From an uncultured Granulicella sp. (lineage in GTDB: Bacteria; Acidobacteriota; Terriglobia; Terriglobales; Acidobacteriaceae): a stretch of DNA of 36,069 nucleotides. The stretch covers positions 1 to 36,069 of the forward strand of contig CAIZFH010000106.1 of NCBI GenBank assembly GCA_903932155.1. The letters run 5' to 3'. The notes under the pieces were generated by a model that made no database searches, had not been told where the DNA came from, and saw only the letters and a program-made list of their open reading frames with translations. Shown here in pieces: positions 1-8,800 of the stretch (positions are counted from its first letter, which is position 1; each line of letters opens with the position of its first letter). The translations under genes and the position numbers were made by a program.

Positions 1-323
1 AGGCCTTTCTTGCGCAGATGCATGAGGACGAGGTTGACGGTGAGGCGATGCAGCCAGGTGGAGAAAGCGGACTCGCCACGGAAGCTGCCAAGCTTGCGGA
101 AGAGATGGAGGAAGGCGTTCTGGGTCATATCCTCTGCCTCTGAGACGTTGCCTAACATGCGCAGGCACAGGGTGTAAACGCGGCGTTTATGCAGGTTATA
201 GAGTTTGGCGAAGGCCTCGGCATCGCCCTTCTGCGCGGCTTCAATGGCTTCAGCCTCGCCGGCGATGGGCGGGTTGCGCTTGTACAGGCCGGGATTGGTT
301 CTTGAGGGTAAGGCTTGCGTCAT
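1..323 (-). CDS. ECF-type RNA polymerase sigma factor (5' part; runs off the window)
   Basis: The reverse strand from an ATG at 323 reads as the N-terminal 107 residues of a sigma-70 family factor and is cut by the window edge. After about 30 residues comes a region-2 signature: [14 protein letters not shown], then [20 protein letters not shown], then [14 protein letters not shown]. This is the core-binding and -10 recognition segment of ECF (RpoE-like) factors, which direct RNA polymerase to stress or envelope promoters. Region 4 lies outside the window. A weak AAGG lies about nine bases upstream of the ATG. The 147 bases between this gene and the upstream MoeB-like gene hold an inverted repeat (363-376). 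No anti-sigma gene is visible because the downstream side is missing. Confidence 0.88.
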   Translation of the reverse strand, partial: MTQALPSRTNPGLYKRNPPIAGEAEAIEAAQKGDAEAFAKLYNLHKRRVYTLCLRMLGNVSEAEDMTQNAFLHLFRKLGSFRGESAFSTWLHRLTVNLVLMHLRKKG

Positions 324-470
324 GATCTGACCTTGGCAACTCATGGATATCGATTCCGGGGTTCGGAGAATTCCGAGACTCTCGCCGAATCCAGCTTAAT
401 ACATCTGCCGGAGTGTAACTACAGTGTGAATAGGATGCAGGGGGTTGGGGGATGGTTGTTCGGGGCTGGT

Positions 471-1658
471 TCAGGAGCCGATGAAGCGGGCGTATAGGGA
501 GCGAGCGACGGCGATGTCCGTGGTTCCCTGGACGATGGCGCGCCCGTCGGTGAAGAGGGTAAGGGTGAGAGGGCCGCGGCGGAAGCGAAGAATGAGGTCG
601 TTGCAGCGCAGGTCTTGTATGTCGGCGTGTGTGGCGAGGTGTGTACGCAGAGCACTGAAGTCGACAGGACGGTGATGTTCATGGATCTGCACGGAGTCGC
701 GGCCGCAGAGGGTGATGTGGGCACGATTTTGTCCCGCGAGGTGGGTGAAGATGCGCTGGCCACAAACTTCGCAATCGGGGCGGGGTGAGCCGGCGGAGAT
801 TTCGGAGTGGTCTAGATAACGATTACCTTCGGGCTTGCCGTTGGCGACGGAGTTCCAGAGGTCGAAGGAGAGCAATGTGCGACGCATAAGGTGAGGCTTG
901 CCAGTAAGGAACTTGAGAGTTTCGGTGACCTGAATGGAGGCAGCGAGGTTGACGGCAGTGGAGAGGATTCCGGAGGTATCGCAGGTTTCAACATTGCCGA
1001 TGGGGGGTTTGGGAAAGATGCAGGCGAGGCAGGCGGTCGCAAGGACAGGTTCGAGATTCGAGCTTCGAGGTTCGAGAGAGGCGGGGAGGATGTTCATTGT
1101 GGCGGCGTAGGCACCGATGGCTGCGGCGTAGATCCAGGGGGTACTGCGCTGGACGGCGAAATCATTGATTAGGTAGCGGGTCTCGAAGTTGTCGGTGGCG
1201 TCTAGGATGATTTGCGGGGCGGGCTGATCGGCTGGTGCGAGGAGGTCGGCGATGTTGACGGGTGTGAGGTCTGCGATGCGTGCATGAACGCAGACACGAG
1301 AGTTGAAGAGTGCGATATGGCGGCGTGCGGCCTCGGCTTTGGGGAGAGTGTCGCGGGCATCGGCCTCGTCGAAGAGGACCTGGCGCTGGAGGTTGGAGTG
1401 CTCGACGAAGTCGCGATCGATGAGCGTGATGGTGCCGACACCGGCGCGAGCGAGAAGCGAGGCAGAGGCCGCGCCCATGGCTCCGCAACCGACGATGGCG
1501 ACATGCGATGCGGCGAGATGCTGCTGACCGAGAGGGCCGATGCCGGGAAAGAGGACCTGGCGCGAGTAGCGGTCTTGATCCTCGAGGAGGATGGCTGCGG
1601 GCGAGTTGTCCTGGGGCGAGACTTGGGTGCACACAGTTGCGTACTCGTTTAAAGGCAT
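471..1658 (-). CDS. moeB: MoeB/ThiF/HesA-type E1-like adenylyltransferase
   Basis: 395 residues from the ATG at 1658. The Rossmann-type ATP-binding loop GCGAMG (about residues 57-62) is followed by the E1 signature DRDFVEHSNLQRQVLF (81-96) and DATDNFETRYLIND. Two CxxC pairs, CLAC and CEVC, are the zinc ligands expected in MoeB/ThiF. The segment ETCDTSGIL sits where these enzymes keep the cysteine loop before the crossover helix. The family adenylates the C-terminal glycine of a ubiquitin-like sulfur carrier (MoaD or ThiS). About 120 extra C-terminal residues follow the E1 core. The open frame extends upstream to 2180, but that part overlaps the divergent Omp85 gene and is non-coding in character. 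A TATACT box at 1669-1674 could serve as a -10 with a very short leader. moaD and moaE occur at 17777-18516, so MoaD is a plausible partner; ThiS cannot be excluded. Confidence 0.86.
   Translation of the reverse strand: MPLNEYATVCTQVSPQDNSPAAILLEDQDRYSRQVLFPGIGPLGQQHLAASHVAIVGCGAMGAASASLLARAGVGTITLIDRDFVEHSNLQRQVLFDEADARDTLPKAEAARRHIALFNSRVCVHARIADLTPVNIADLLAPADQPAPQIILDATDNFETRYLINDFAVQRSTPWIYAAAIGAYAATMNILPASLEPRSSNLEPVLATACLACIFPKPPIGNVETCDTSGILSTAVNLAASIQVTETLKFLTGKPHLMRRTLLSFDLWNSVANGKPEGNRYLDHSEISAGSPRPDCEVCGQRIFTHLAGQNRAHITLCGRDSVQIHEHHRPVDFSALRTHLATHADIQDLRCNDLILRFRRGPLTLTLFTDGRAIVQGTTDIAVARSLYARFIGS
1048..1075. repeat. heptanucleotide tandem repeat inside the MoeB-like gene
   Basis: Four consecutive units of the form GNTTCGA (GGTTCGA, GATTCGA, GCTTCGA, GGTTCGA) lie inside the MoeB-like gene. 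They encode a short stretch (LEPRSSNLEP) in the loop just before the first CxxC pair, a place where homologues are expected to vary in length. Seven is not a multiple of three, so gain or loss of one unit would shift the frame. Confidence 0.8.
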
Positions 1659-1758
1659 CGTAGTTCGTAGTATAGGGAATTGCGGGGAAGCGCTACATAT
1701 ATGCTTGCTTCGGTTTGTTTTTTGCATCCGATGAGTAGAAGCTTTCCGAGCTAGGTCA

Positions 1759-4700
1759 GTGCAAAAACAGAGGGGATATTGGTTGCGCGTACGAGTTGAG
1801 GATGGAAGCAGAAGGGCGGCTGTGGGAGGGAGCGTATGGTGGGCACGCTTGCTCGCTGGCATTCTTGTTCTCACAGGGTCTAGTTTTTCTTTGGGGCAGA
1901 GTGGGACAGCGACTGCAAATTCAACTGCAACTACAACAGCAGCAACAACTACGATGGCAGCGGTGGAAACGACGGCAAGCCTATCCAAATGGAAGGGGTT
2001 GCGGATTAACGCTGTGGAGTATGAAGGGGTGAAGTTTGGGGCGGGCGATCCGTTGCCGGGGCTGCTGGCGCAGCAGGCGGGCGAGGCGCTGGATCCGACT
2101 AAGGTGACGGCGAGCGTTCGGCGGCTGTTTGCTAGTGGGCGATACAGGGACATTCGCGTAGAGGGAGAGCTAGATGGCACAGGGATGAGGCTGATCTATG
2201 TAGGGGTGCCTCGTTATTTTGTGGGCCGGGTGACGATTGTGGGAGTGAAGGACGAACGACTGACATCGCTGCTGGAGTATGCAACCAAGCTGCAGCCGGG
2301 AACGAATTTTACCGAGGCGGCGATTCCGGCTGCGACCGAGGGAGTGCGGCAGGCGCTGGCCAGCAATGGGTACTACGAGCCGGCGATTGCGGTGAAGACG
2401 ACGGTGGACGAGGCGGGCGATCAGGTGAACGCGGAGTATGCCGTGCAGGTTGGGCAGCAGGCCCGGGTGGGGAAGATTGCGGTGGAGGGCAACGATCCGG
2501 GGATGACGGTGGAGGAGGTTCGCAAGAAGGGAAAGCTGAAGCAGGGCAGCAAGGTGACTCGCGAGACGACCAGCAACGCGTTGACACGGTTGCGCGCGCA
2601 GTACGAGAAGCAGGACCGGATGGAGGCGACGGCGTCGTTGCGGAGCGAGACATACGACAAGGCGCGCAGGCAGGTGGACTACACTTTCCGGGCGAACCAG
2701 GGGCCACTGGTGAAGGTGGTGGTGGAGGGCGCGAAGTTGTCGAAAGGGAGGATGAAGCTGCTGTTGCCGATCTACCAGGAGGGGACGATCGACAACGACC
2801 TGCTGAACGAGGGGACGCACAACATCAAGGATTATCTGTTTCAGGAGGGCTACTTCGACGCGACGGTTTCGGTGAAGGTGGTGGACATTGAGTCCGCGAC
2901 TCGTGTGCGAACTGCCACGACGCCGGGTACGGGCACTAATGCTGAGTCAGTGCAGGAGAGCGTGGTGTATACGGTGGTTAAGGGGACGAAGCACAAGGTT
3001 GGATCGGTGACGATTACCGGCAATCACTACTTCAATACGGACCTGCTGAAGGAACGGATGCGAGTGCAGAAGGCGGACGCATATCTGCGCACCGGACGCT
3101 ACTCGCCTGCGTTGATGAAGGCGGACGTGGATTCGATCCAGGCGCTGTACCGGGCGAATGGATTCGACAAGGCGACGATCTCGACCGCGATCAAGGACAG
3201 CGACGCGGCGAAGTCGGGAAAGAAGTTGAAAGTGGGCGAGATTGCTGTGGATCTGACAGTAGTCGAGGGGCAACAGCAGCGGTTCGGCACAGTAATGCTG
3301 GCGGGAGTGGCAGAGAGCAGAGTGAAGGCGGTGCGGGCCCTGCTGAATGCAGAGGATGGGCAACCCTACTCTTTGATTACACTGTCTGGCGACCGGGACG
3401 CGATGTTTGGCTACTACCTGAGCCATGGGTTCGAGCAGGCGAAGATTGAGGTGAAACAGCATGTGGAGAGTGCGGACTCGCAGAAGACGGACGTGACGTT
3501 GGACGTTAGCGAGGGCGAGCAGGTGAACGTGGACCGCGTGCTGGAGTCCGGGATTGTGCATACGCGACCGAATATTGTGGCGCGGGAGACGACATTCCAT
3601 GCGGGAGAACCCCTGGATGTGAGCGCGCTGCTGGACACACAGCGGAGGCTCTACGGACTGGCGCTGTTCAATGAGGTGACGACGGCGGTACAGAATCCCG
3701 ATGGCGACGATCCAGTAAAGAATGTTCTATTGCAGTTGAGTGAGGCGCGGCGCTGGAATGTGACCTACGGCTTCGGGATGGAGGCGGAGACAGGTACACC
3801 GAAGCAGGGCGTGATCAGTCCGGCATCCGCGATTCAACTCAATCTGCCGCCGAATGCGACCTACTCGCAAGAGGGCAAGACGGGAGTGAGCCCTCGTATC
3901 TCTCTGGATGTGAGCCGGATCAATTTACGCGGGACGGACAACTCGCTTATCCTGCATTCGACATACGGCTTGCTGGAGGAGGTTGCGAATCTTACGTTTC
4001 TGAATCCGCACTACCGCGGACATTCGCAACTTTCGGAAAGCGTGTCAGGAGGCTACTCGAATGTGCAGAACATTACGACGTTTCAGGCATCGACGTTGCA
4101 TGCCGACTTTCGCATAACGCAGAAGGTAAAGAAGACAGACACATTAATCTACGACTTCCAGTTTCGCCGGGTTGCGGTGAACCCTGCGACGCTTCAGGTT
4201 TCAGCGAACCTGATTCCACTGTTGTCACAGCCGGTGCGCGTGGGTGGACCCGGGCTTACATGGTTTCACGATAAGCGAGCGCCTGGGCCGCTGGATGCGA
4301 CCAAAGGATCGTACACGTCTGTGCAGGAGTTTTTTGCGACGTCGAAGTTTGGCTCGGAGGCAAACTTCAGCCGTACAGACGTGACGAATTCGACTTACTA
4401 CGCATTTGGCAAGCACAAGTATGTTCTGGCGCGCAGTACGCGTTTGGGATTCGAGACGACGTTTGGGTCGAACCCAAATATGGGAAGCACGAGTTGCGTT
4501 GGACTGTTGCTGGAGACCAATGCGAGTTGCAATTCGGTGCCATTGCCGGAGCGGTTGTATGCGGGCGGGGCGACGTCTGACCGTGGGTTTCCCATCAATG
4601 GAGCAGGGCCGCGAGATTTGCAGACGGGTTATCCGGTGGGCGGCAACGGCGTGATTGTGAACAGCACAGAGCTGAGACTGCCGGCGCCCACGCTGCCGTA

Positions 4701-5040
4701 CCTGGGAGACAGCTTGAGCTTCGTGCTGTTCCACGACATGGGAAATGTGTTTGCGCATGTGTCGGACATGTTTCCCAGCATTGCGCACTATCATCAGCCG
4801 AACCAGGAGACATGCGCGAATGTGTCGGGCGCGTTTGGGACGTGCAACTTCAACTACTTCTCACACGCGGTGGGTGTGGGAGCGCGGTACAAGACGGCGG
4901 TGGGACCAATTCGGCTGGACTTCAGTTACAACCTCAATCCGCCGGTGTATCCGGTGATCTACGACTTCAACGGGAGTTCCCCGTATGAGGGGCAGGCGAG
5001 CCATTTCAATTTTTTCTTCAGCATAGGACAGGCCTTCTAA
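1759..5040 (+). CDS. Omp85 (BamA/TamA) family outer-membrane assembly protein with about seven POTRA repeats
   Basis: 1093 residues from a GTG at 1759 with AGG five bases upstream. An N-terminal hydrophobic segment (about 27-45) looks like a signal peptide and is followed by a Thr/Ala-rich linker (48-74). From about residue 81 to 665 the sequence shows repeated POTRA-like units: a beta strand ending in a small turn (such as VTIVG, IAVEGN, VVVEGA, VTITGN, VMLAG), two helices, then G(Y/F)xxA and a closing strand. I count about seven; E. coli BamA has five and TamA three. The last 420 residues are barrel-like, and the protein ends in FNFFFSIGQAF with a terminal Phe, as in the Omp85 beta-signal. 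It inserts beta-barrel proteins into the outer membrane. It heads an operon with the SurA-like gene (3-bp gap) and tamB, so it could be BamA or a TamA analogue. Confidence 0.9.
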   Translation: MQKQRGYWLRVRVEDGSRRAAVGGSVWWARLLAGILVLTGSSFSLGQSGTATANSTATTTAATTTMAAVETTASLSKWKGLRINAVEYEGVKFGAGDPLPGLLAQQAGEALDPTKVTASVRRLFASGRYRDIRVEGELDGTGMRLIYVGVPRYFVGRVTIVGVKDERLTSLLEYATKLQPGTNFTEAAIPAATEGVRQALASNGYYEPAIAVKTTVDEAGDQVNAEYAVQVGQQARVGKIAVEGNDPGMTVEEVRKKGKLKQGSKVTRETTSNALTRLRAQYEKQDRMEATASLRSETYDKARRQVDYTFRANQGPLVKVVVEGAKLSKGRMKLLLPIYQEGTIDNDLLNEGTHNIKDYLFQEGYFDATVSVKVVDIESATRVRTATTPGTGTNAESVQESVVYTVVKGTKHKVGSVTITGNHYFNTDLLKERMRVQKADAYLRTGRYSPALMKADVDSIQALYRANGFDKATISTAIKDSDAAKSGKKLKVGEIAVDLTVVEGQQQRFGTVMLAGVAESRVKAVRALLNAEDGQPYSLITLSGDRDAMFGYYLSHGFEQAKIEVKQHVESADSQKTDVTLDVSEGEQVNVDRVLESGIVHTRPNIVARETTFHAGEPLDVSALLDTQRRLYGLALFNEVTTAVQNPDGDDPVKNVLLQLSEARRWNVTYGFGMEAETGTPKQGVISPASAIQLNLPPNATYSQEGKTGVSPRISLDVSRINLRGTDNSLILHSTYGLLEEVANLTFLNPHYRGHSQLSESVSGGYSNVQNITTFQASTLHADFRITQKVKKTDTLIYDFQFRRVAVNPATLQVSANLIPLLSQPVRVGGPGLTWFHDKRAPGPLDATKGSYTSVQEFFATSKFGSEANFSRTDVTNSTYYAFGKHKYVLARSTRLGFETTFGSNPNMGSTSCVGLLLETNASCNSVPLPERLYAGGATSDRGFPINGAGPRDLQTGYPVGGNGVIVNSTELRLPAPTLPYLGDSLSFVLFHDMGNVFAHVSDMFPSIAHYHQPNQETCANVSGAFGTCNFNYFSHAVGVGARYKTAVGPIRLDFSYNLNPPVYPVIYDFNGSSPYEGQASHFNFFFSIGQAF

Positions 5041-5043
5041 CGG

Positions 5044-5886
5044 ATGAGAACCATGGGAACCAGATCGGGGAGTATCGCATGTGGAGCGAGAGGGCTACAG
5101 ATCTCTGCGCTGTCGGCTGTGCTGGCGATCGTAATGCTATGCGTGTCGGCGAAGGCAGAGCAGGGTACGGGTATACAGGGAACAGGGAACAAGGAACAGA
5201 CAGACAGGGAACCGGGAACAGCAAGTGCAGGACAGGGTACAGGGAGTGCGAGGGCGCCGGTAGCAGGAGAGCGGGTTGAGTTGGACCGCGTGGTTGCAGT
5301 AGTGAATGCCGATTTAATTCTGGAGAGCGATCTGGATGAGGAGACTCGCATGGCGGCGTTTCAGCCGTTGGGCGACCAGACGTTAGTGGCGCTGGAGGAT
5401 TTGATCGAACGGCTGATCGATCGCGCTCTGATCCTACAGCAGATCCAATTGCAGCCTGAGCCGCCGATCACGGACGCGCAGGTGGATGCCGAACTGCGTG
5501 TACTGCGCAAGAACATCCCCGAGTGCGTATCGTACGACTGTGTGACGGACGAGGGCTGGGAGAAATTTGTTGCGGCGCAGGGCTTTACGGTGGAGGAGCT
5601 GCGGGAGAGGTGGAGGCAGCGCATGGAGGTGCTGCGGTTTGTGGAAGCCCGCTTCCGCATGGGGATTCGCAGCTCGCAGGAGGAGATGGATGCGTACTAC
5701 ACGAAGACCTTGATTCCGGCGTATGTGGTGGAGAAGGTAACAGCGCCGGCGGAGGCTGCGATCGCGGACCGCATTCAGGAGATCTTATTGCAGCAGAAGG
5801 TGAATAAGCTGTTGGATGACTGGCTGACGTCGTTGCGTGCACAGGGCAGCGTGCGGATAGTTAAGCCGGGAGAGGAACTGCCATGA
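5044..5886 (+). CDS. SurA N-terminal-domain periplasmic chaperone-like protein, no PPIase domain seen
   Basis: 280 residues. A hydrophobic signal segment (about 20-38, ending VSAKA) is followed by a Gly/Thr/Gln-rich linker made by a heptanucleotide repeat, then by a SurA-type N domain: DRVVAVVNADLILESDLDEE, DLIERLIDRALILQQI, a long helical region, and a C-terminal helix KLLDDWLTSLRAQGSVRIV typical of the end of SurA/PrsA chaperones. The parvulin PPIase domain expected between these halves is absent; the intervening region is all helical. Such proteins carry unfolded outer-membrane proteins across the periplasm. Its place between Omp85 and TamB genes supports that role. The start at 5044 lies three bases after the Omp85 stop; ATG 5053 is an alternative and would keep the signal peptide. 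Its stop overlaps the tamB ATG by four bases. Confidence 0.82.
   Translation: MRTMGTRSGSIACGARGLQISALSAVLAIVMLCVSAKAEQGTGIQGTGNKEQTDREPGTASAGQGTGSARAPVAGERVELDRVVAVVNADLILESDLDEETRMAAFQPLGDQTLVALEDLIERLIDRALILQQIQLQPEPPITDAQVDAELRVLRKNIPECVSYDCVTDEGWEKFVAAQGFTVEELRERWRQRMEVLRFVEARFRMGIRSSQEEMDAYYTKTLIPAYVVEKVTAPAEAAIADRIQEILLQQKVNKLLDDWLTSLRAQGSVRIVKPGEELP
5161..5248. repeat. degenerate heptanucleotide (CAGGGAA) tandem tract in the SurA-like gene
   Basis: About eleven imperfect units related to CAGGGAA (CAGGGTA, CAGGGAA, CAGGGAA, CAAGGAA, CAGGGAA, CCGGGAA, CAGGGTA, CAGGGAG) follow one another, with short interruptions. The tract sits directly after the signal peptide and encodes the linker rich in Gly, Thr, Gln and Glu before the folded domain. 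Confidence 0.8.
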
Positions 5887-8800
5887 GCGCGGAGATGCAG
5901 CAGCCCAATGGCGAGGAGAAAGTGCTGCCGGTGAGGCGTCGTCGCAGTATTGCATGGCATGTGACGCGCGCAGGTTCGTGGGCCATCGGGGGAGTGCTTG
6001 CGCTGGTTCTTGCGCTGGTGGTCGGCATTACCTGGTATACGAATACGGAGAACTTTCAGCGGCGTGTGGAGCGGGAGATTGTGTCGGTGCTGGGTGACGC
6101 GACCGGTGGACGGGTGGAGGTGCGCGGCATCCAGTTCAGTCTTTGGCGGCTGAGGATCGAGGTAGATGGGCTGGTGATCCATGGGACTGAGGGGCCGGGC
6201 GAGGCCCCGTACCTGACGGCGGAGAAGGTCGAGGTGCGGGTGGGGATATCGAGCTTCTTCTCACACGCGACTGGAGCGGGGCTGCGGTCTCATGTGGGGC
6301 TGAAGCTGCTACGGGTGGAGAAGCCACAACTGCACCTGATGGTGGACAAGGATGGAAGGACAAACCAGCCAGTACCGAAGCATCCTGCAACCAGCAAGGA
6401 GGCGGTGACCGATAGTTTGCTGGACCTGCGCGCACGGGAGTTTGCACTGGTAGATGGCGTGGCGCTGGTGAACGACCGCGCGATTCCGTTCGACCTGGCG
6501 GCGCGCAACCTGGATGCTGAGGTGCATTACCTGCGGACCAGCGATCGCTATGGGATTTCGGTGGGGATGAATGATCTGAGGACGAAGATGGACTCCCAGC
6601 CTGAGGTTCAATCGAGGCTGCACTTCGACGCCGAGATGGGGCGCGATGCAGCGGTGCTGAAGGACTTGGAGTTCGATTCGGGCGCGTCATCGGCGCTTCA
6701 TGCGACGGGGACATTGACTCACTTTGCAGAGCCGGAGTGGCAGGGATCGGTGAATGGAACGCTGGATCTGAAACAACTTACGTTGCTGACTGATATGGAG
6801 GGATTCAGAGGCGGCTCAGTCGATCTTGCACTGAGCGGGCATAGTTGCCCGCCGACAACAGTGGGGACACCAGTTAAATCACGGTTCTGGCTAAGCAGGC
6901 GGACTGGAGCGAGTGCGAAGGCGGACGTGGCAACGCAGATTGGGGTTGATCCGGAGTGCAAGACGGGCTATGTGGTTGTGGGCGATGCAAAGCTGCACAA
7001 GGCGGGATTTGTGAACGAGTACGTGATTTTGCATGATGTGGACGGCTCAGTGCGGATACACATTACGCCGAGTGAGTTGCTGCTGACGGAGATACATGGG
7101 TTCCTGCCCGGAGGCGGGAACGCTGCAGGTGAGTTGCGATTTGCCGACTGGCTGGGAAACGCGCCACATGCGACGCTGACTTCGACGGTGACTCGGATTC
7201 CACTGCGCACGATTATGGAGGTTACGGAGACCGCGGGCTACGGTGACTTGGGATTCGATACAGCGGTGACGGGGCCGGTAAAGGTGACGTGGGTTGGGCA
7301 GCCTGTGAACGTTGGGGAGACGGTGATCGTCGATGGGCAGCTCAAGTTAGAACCTACTGGGGTCCCCCGCATGGGAGCGCTTAATAATGTCCCTGTGAGT
7401 GGCGTGGCGGACGCGCGTTATGAGGGCAAGCATGAGACGGTAAACATTCGTCACACGTTCTTGCAGACGCCGCAATCCACAACCGAGGCGACGGGAGTCG
7501 TAGGCGTGCTGGATGGCGATCCTCTGACGAACCTGAAGGTAGATACGACAATTCGCGATCTGGGAGAGTTCGATCAGTTACTGCACACACTGGGGTTCGA
7601 GGAGAACGGCAGGAAGGGGACGGCGGCGATTCCGGTGGTGCTGCATGGCGGATTGACTTTTCATGGGACGGCGATGGGCCGGTCGAACGATCTGGATGTG
7701 AAGGGTCATGTGCAGGGGACGCAGATGGAGGTGAAACTGGGGGCTGATGCGGTTACTGGGTTGGGAATCGGGCAGGATACGCTGTTGGATTCGGTGGTGG
7801 GGGATGGGGAGTTTTCGTACAACGAAGGACTGGCGATCGCGAATTCGACGATCCAGCGCGGGGGGGCCGTGCTGAACATAGAGGGGAGCCTGCGTCCACG
7901 CAGGACGGCTACGCGCAGGGGAGCGACGGAGTATGTGTGGGATGAGGGGACGAGCGTCGCAGCCACAGTACGTCTGACGAACGGGGAGGTTGAGGACGTG
8001 CTGCAGATGGCGGGCGAGCAGCAGAAGATTGCAGTGACGGGGAAGGTTGCGGCGAACGCGCAGGTTCGCGGGACGCTGGGCAACATGGATGGGCAGGGTA
8101 GGATTTCGCTGGCCAAGGGAGTGGCATACGGGGAGCCGTACGACTCTGCCATAGCAGCGCTTGCGGTTCGCGGGCAGGCGATCGAAGCCAGCCAGGTTGT
8201 GCTGATGGCGCATGGAGCGAAGATAACGGGCGAGGGCGGATATGACATGCAGACAAAGCATCTGCATGGGCACCTGGAGGGCGACGGGCTGGTACTGTCG
8301 AAGTTCCGCACGTTTGCCAAGGCGAGTCCGAATGCTGATGGAACACTGACCCTGGTGGCGGATGCGAATGGAACGATGGAGCAGCCGGAGTTGAAGGCAA
8401 CGGCGAAGCTGACCGGAGTTGTGTTGGACGGCAAGCCGCTGGGTGAGATTGCGGCGCAGGCGCACAGCGAGGGAAGCGAGCTGTTCTATACGTTACAGTC
8501 GACGCTGGTGGGCGCGAAGATCGACGGATCTGGCCAGACTGGGCTGACCGGGAAGTACGAGACGCAGGCCCGGATAGCGTTTTCAGGGTTCGACGTGGGA
8601 ACTGCGATGGAGCTATTCATGCCAGGAAGGATGAAGGCGCAGTCATCGATTGATGGTGTTGTAACGGTAAGTGGGCCGCTACAGACTCCGACGGGACTGA
8701 GCGGAACGGCGGAGTTGAGCAACTTCGATGTGAAGCTGCAAGGGGTGGAACTTAAAGATGCGGAGCCGATGCGGGTGAGCCTGAAGGATGGGGTTGCGAC

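Noticed and set aside
1659-2180. Upstream extension of the MoeB-like frame (569 residues in total)
   Set aside because: It overlaps the Omp85 gene on the other strand, has no domain character, and the E1 enzyme has a natural start at 1658.
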